This document shows, piece by piece, positions 5,229-7,094 of a stretch of 7,094 bases of DNA. This DNA is from Pseudomonadota bacterium (GTDB lineage: Bacteria > Pseudomonadota > Gammaproteobacteria > Burkholderiales > Thiobacillaceae), in NCBI GenBank assembly GCA_021847385.1, contig JAJZTV010000105.1, positions 1 to 7,094 on the forward strand, written 5' to 3'. The first letter of the stretch is position 1. Each line of letters begins with the position of its first letter. The translations under genes and the position numbers were made by a program. Below the pieces are notes generated by a model that ran no database searches, was not told the DNA's origin, and was given only the letters and a program-made list of their open reading frames with translations.

Positions 5229-5257
5229 AGTATAAGCCAGCACAATAGTTGAGTAAA
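5229..5257 (-). promoter_or_regulatory. Predicted sigma70-type promoter of folE2
   Basis: The minus strand carries TATACT (5234-5229; five of six to the -10 consensus) and TTTACT (5257-5252; four of six to the -35 consensus) with exactly 17 nt between them, in an AT-rich gap directly after the dxs stop. A small palindrome, GAGTA GTT TACTC (5251-5263), overlaps the -35 and the dxs stop and might be an operator. No clear Zur-type box is visible. Confidence 0.6.
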
Positions 5258-7094
5258 CTACTCGGCTAATGTCTTTTTAATGGCGGTTTCAATCCCGGCG
5301 GCATCGAGGCCGACCCGGGCCAGCAACACGGCCGGCTCGCCTTGCTCGACGAAGCGGTCGGGCAGGCCGAGGTGCAGGATCGGCTTGCTCAGGCCGAGTT
5401 CGGACAAGACCTCGGCCACGGCCTCGCCGGCGCCGCCGGCCACGGCGTTTTCTTCCACGGTCACCAGGAGGTCGTGGGTCTGGGCCAGGGTCTGGATCAG
5501 ATCGCGGTCGAGCGGCTTGACGAAACGCATGTCGGCCACCGTGGCATCCAGCTTGTCGGCTGCGGCCAGGGCGGCAGCAACCGGCGCGCCGAAGGCGAGG
5601 ATCGCCACCTTGCTGCCCTCGCGCCGGAGTGTGCCCTTACCGATGGGCAGGGCTTCGAGGTCGGCGGCGATCTCGGCGCCGGGCCCGGTGCCGCGCGGGT
5701 AGCGTACCGCCGAGGGGCCGTCGAAGCGGTAGGCGGTAGTCAACAACTTGCGGCATTCGGCCTCGTCCGAGGGCGCGGCGATCAGCATATTGGGCACGCA
5801 GCGCAGGAAGGAGAGATCGAAGGCGCCGGCATGGGTCGGGCCGTCGGCACCGACCAGGCCGGCGCGGTCGATGGCCAGCAGCACCGGCAGGTTCTGCAGC
5901 GCGATGTCGTGGATGAGCTGATCGTAGGCCCGCTGGAGGAAGGTGGAGTAGATCGCCACCACCGGCTTCAGGCCCTCGCAGGCCAGGCCGGCGGCATAGG
6001 TCAGCGCGTGCTGTTCGGCGATGCCGACGTCGAAATAGCGTTCGGGGAATTGCTCGGCGAAGCGGGTCAGGCCCGAGCCCTCGCACATCGCCGGGGTGAT
6101 GCCGACCAGCTTGGGATCGGCCGCGGCCATGTCTACCAGCCAGTCGCCGAAGATTTGAGTATAGCTCGGTTTGCCGCCGGTCTTGATGCTGATGCCCTCG
6201 TCCGGGTCGAACTTGCCGACGCCGTGGTAGCCGAGCGGGTTGACCTCGGCCGGCTCGTAGCCCTTGCCCTTCTGGGTGACCACGTGCAGGAACTGCGGGC
6301 CGGTCAACTGCTTCAGGTTGGACAGCGTCGCGATCAAGGCGTCGATATCGTGGCCGTCGATCGGGCCCAGGTAGTTGAAGCCGAATTCCTCGAACAGGGT
6401 GCCGGGCATGACCATGCCCTTCATGTGCTCCTCGGCCTTCTTCGCCAGTCCCTGCAACACCGGCAGGCCGGACAGCAGCTTCTCGCTCTGGCGACGCATG
6501 GTGTTGTAGACCCGGCCCGAGAGCAGGCGGGTGAGGTAGTTCGATAGGGCGCCGACGTTGGGCGAGATCGACATCTCGTTGTCGTTCAGGATGACCAACA
6601 GGTTGGCATCCATCGCGCCGGCGTTGTTCAGCGCCTCGAAGGCCATGCCGGCGCTCATCGCGCCGTCGCCGATCACCGCGATGCAGCGGCGGTCCTCGCC
6701 CTTGAGTTTGGCCGCGGCGGCCATGCCCAGCGCGGCCGAGATCGAGGTGCTGGAATGGCCGGCGACGAAGGCGTCGTATTCGCTCTCTTCGCGTTTGGTG
6801 AAGCCGGACAGGCCGTCGGTCTGGCGCAAGCTACCCATGCGCGCGCGCCGGCCGGTCAGGATCTTGTGGACATAGGTCTGGTGGCCGACGTCCCAGACGA
6901 TGCGGTCGTTCGGCGTGTCGTAGACGCTGTGCAAGGCGAGGGTCAGCTCGACCACGCCCAGGTTGGAGGCCAGGTGACCACCGGTCTTGGACACCGAGTC
7001 GATCATGAAGGCGCGGATCTCGCCGGCCAGTTCCTTCAATTCGGCGCGCGACAGACCTTTAAGGTCGGCCGGCGTGTCGATGTGTTCGAGTAGG
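5258..7094 (-). CDS. dxs: 1-deoxy-D-xylulose-5-phosphate synthase, N-terminus cut by window edge
   Basis: Thiamine-diphosphate enzyme joining pyruvate and glyceraldehyde-3-phosphate to form DXP, the entry step of the MEP isoprenoid pathway (DXP also feeds thiamine and pyridoxal synthesis); cytoplasmic dimer. The frame stays open to the window edge; 611 residues are visible against about 620 in E. coli, and the first visible residues (LLEHIDTPADLKGLS) are typical of the extreme N-terminus, so only a few are missing. The TTG at 7039 is an internal Leu. Motifs by visible numbering: TGGHLASNLG with His near 40, WDVGHQTYVHKILTGRR, the ThDP-binding IGDGAMSAG to NDN (about 141-172), the catalytic Glu in DVGIAEQHALTYAAG (about 360), and AIDRAGLVGADGPTHAGAFD (about 407-426). 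All key residues are intact. No hairpin terminator is seen before folE2, so read-through into folE2 is possible. Confidence 0.97.
   Translation of the reverse strand, partial: LLEHIDTPADLKGLSRAELKELAGEIRAFMIDSVSKTGGHLASNLGVVELTLALHSVYDTPNDRIVWDVGHQTYVHKILTGRRARMGSLRQTDGLSGFTKREESEYDAFVAGHSSTSISAALGMAAAAKLKGEDRRCIAVIGDGAMSAGMAFEALNNAGAMDANLLVILNDNEMSISPNVGALSNYLTRLLSGRVYNTMRRQSEKLLSGLPVLQGLAKKAEEHMKGMVMPGTLFEEFGFNYLGPIDGHDIDALIATLSNLKQLTGPQFLHVVTQKGKGYEPAEVNPLGYHGVGKFDPDEGISIKTGGKPSYTQIFGDWLVDMAAADPKLVGITPAMCEGSGLTRFAEQFPERYFDVGIAEQHALTYAAGLACEGLKPVVAIYSTFLQRAYDQLIHDIALQNLPVLLAIDRAGLVGADGPTHAGAFDLSFLRCVPNMLIAAPSDEAECRKLLTTAYRFDGPSAVRYPRGTGPGAEIAADLEALPIGKGTLRREGSKVAILAFGAPVAAALAAADKLDATVADMRFVKPLDRDLIQTLAQTHDLLVTVEENAVAGGAGEAVAEVLSELGLSKPILHLGLPDRFVEQGEPAVLLARVGLDAAGIETAIKKTLAE

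Noticed and set aside
5342..6547. Long plus-strand open frame (401 codons) opposite dxs
   Set aside because: It is antisense to a fully conserved Dxs; in GC-rich DNA such antisense frames stay open by codon bias. The translation is low in complexity and has no recognisable domain.

Overview
The window looks like a stretch of a GC-rich proteobacterial chromosome, most likely a betaproteobacterium. This is inferred from Dxs, FolE2 and Glk protein sequences of proteobacterial type and from the dxs-folE2 neighbourhood; a genus cannot be named from this sequence. Apart from the first gene, every gene lies on the minus strand, and the dense plus-strand open frames are antisense shadows caused by high GC.

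Layout from the left. Positions 2-1021 (+) hold the 3' part of a secreted-type, cysteine-rich thaumatin-like protein. It converges on a tight minus-strand cluster read from right to left: a class I glutamine amidotransferase-like protein (3975-3271), an 87-residue protein of unknown function overlapping it by 8 nt (3278-3015), a PAS plus degenerate-GGDEF protein (2946-2023), and glucokinase glk (2012-1041). The spacings (-8, 68 and 10 nt) suggest one operon. Further right are folE2 (5200-4361, GTP cyclohydrolase IB, first step of folate synthesis) and dxs (7094-5258, DXP synthase, first step of the MEP isoprenoid pathway), the latter cut at its N-terminus by the window edge. folE2 has a recognisable sigma70-type promoter just after the dxs stop.

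The most unusual region is the 385-bp gap between folE2 and the amidotransferase gene (3976-4360). It contains two extra, displaced copies of the 3' coding end of folE2, in frame and each with its own stop codon (4152-4217 and 4011-4055), in the same orientation as the gene. They differ from the live tail almost only at synonymous positions. Between the copies lie palindromes of REP/MITE type, a probable terminator, and an 18-bp inverted copy of the live tail that would pair with the folE2 coding end in the mRNA. The codons of the live tail are more A/T-ending than the rest of folE2, while the farthest copy has host-like GC-rich codons. My reading, which is inference, is that small elements twice entered the 3' end of folE2, each bringing a replacement C-terminal coding end and pushing the older end downstream.

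A second point of interest is the PAS-GGDEF protein. Its active-site motif is lost (DEAQL in place of GGDEF) but the RxxD inhibitory-site motif remains, which suggests a c-di-GMP-binding or purely structural role rather than synthesis.
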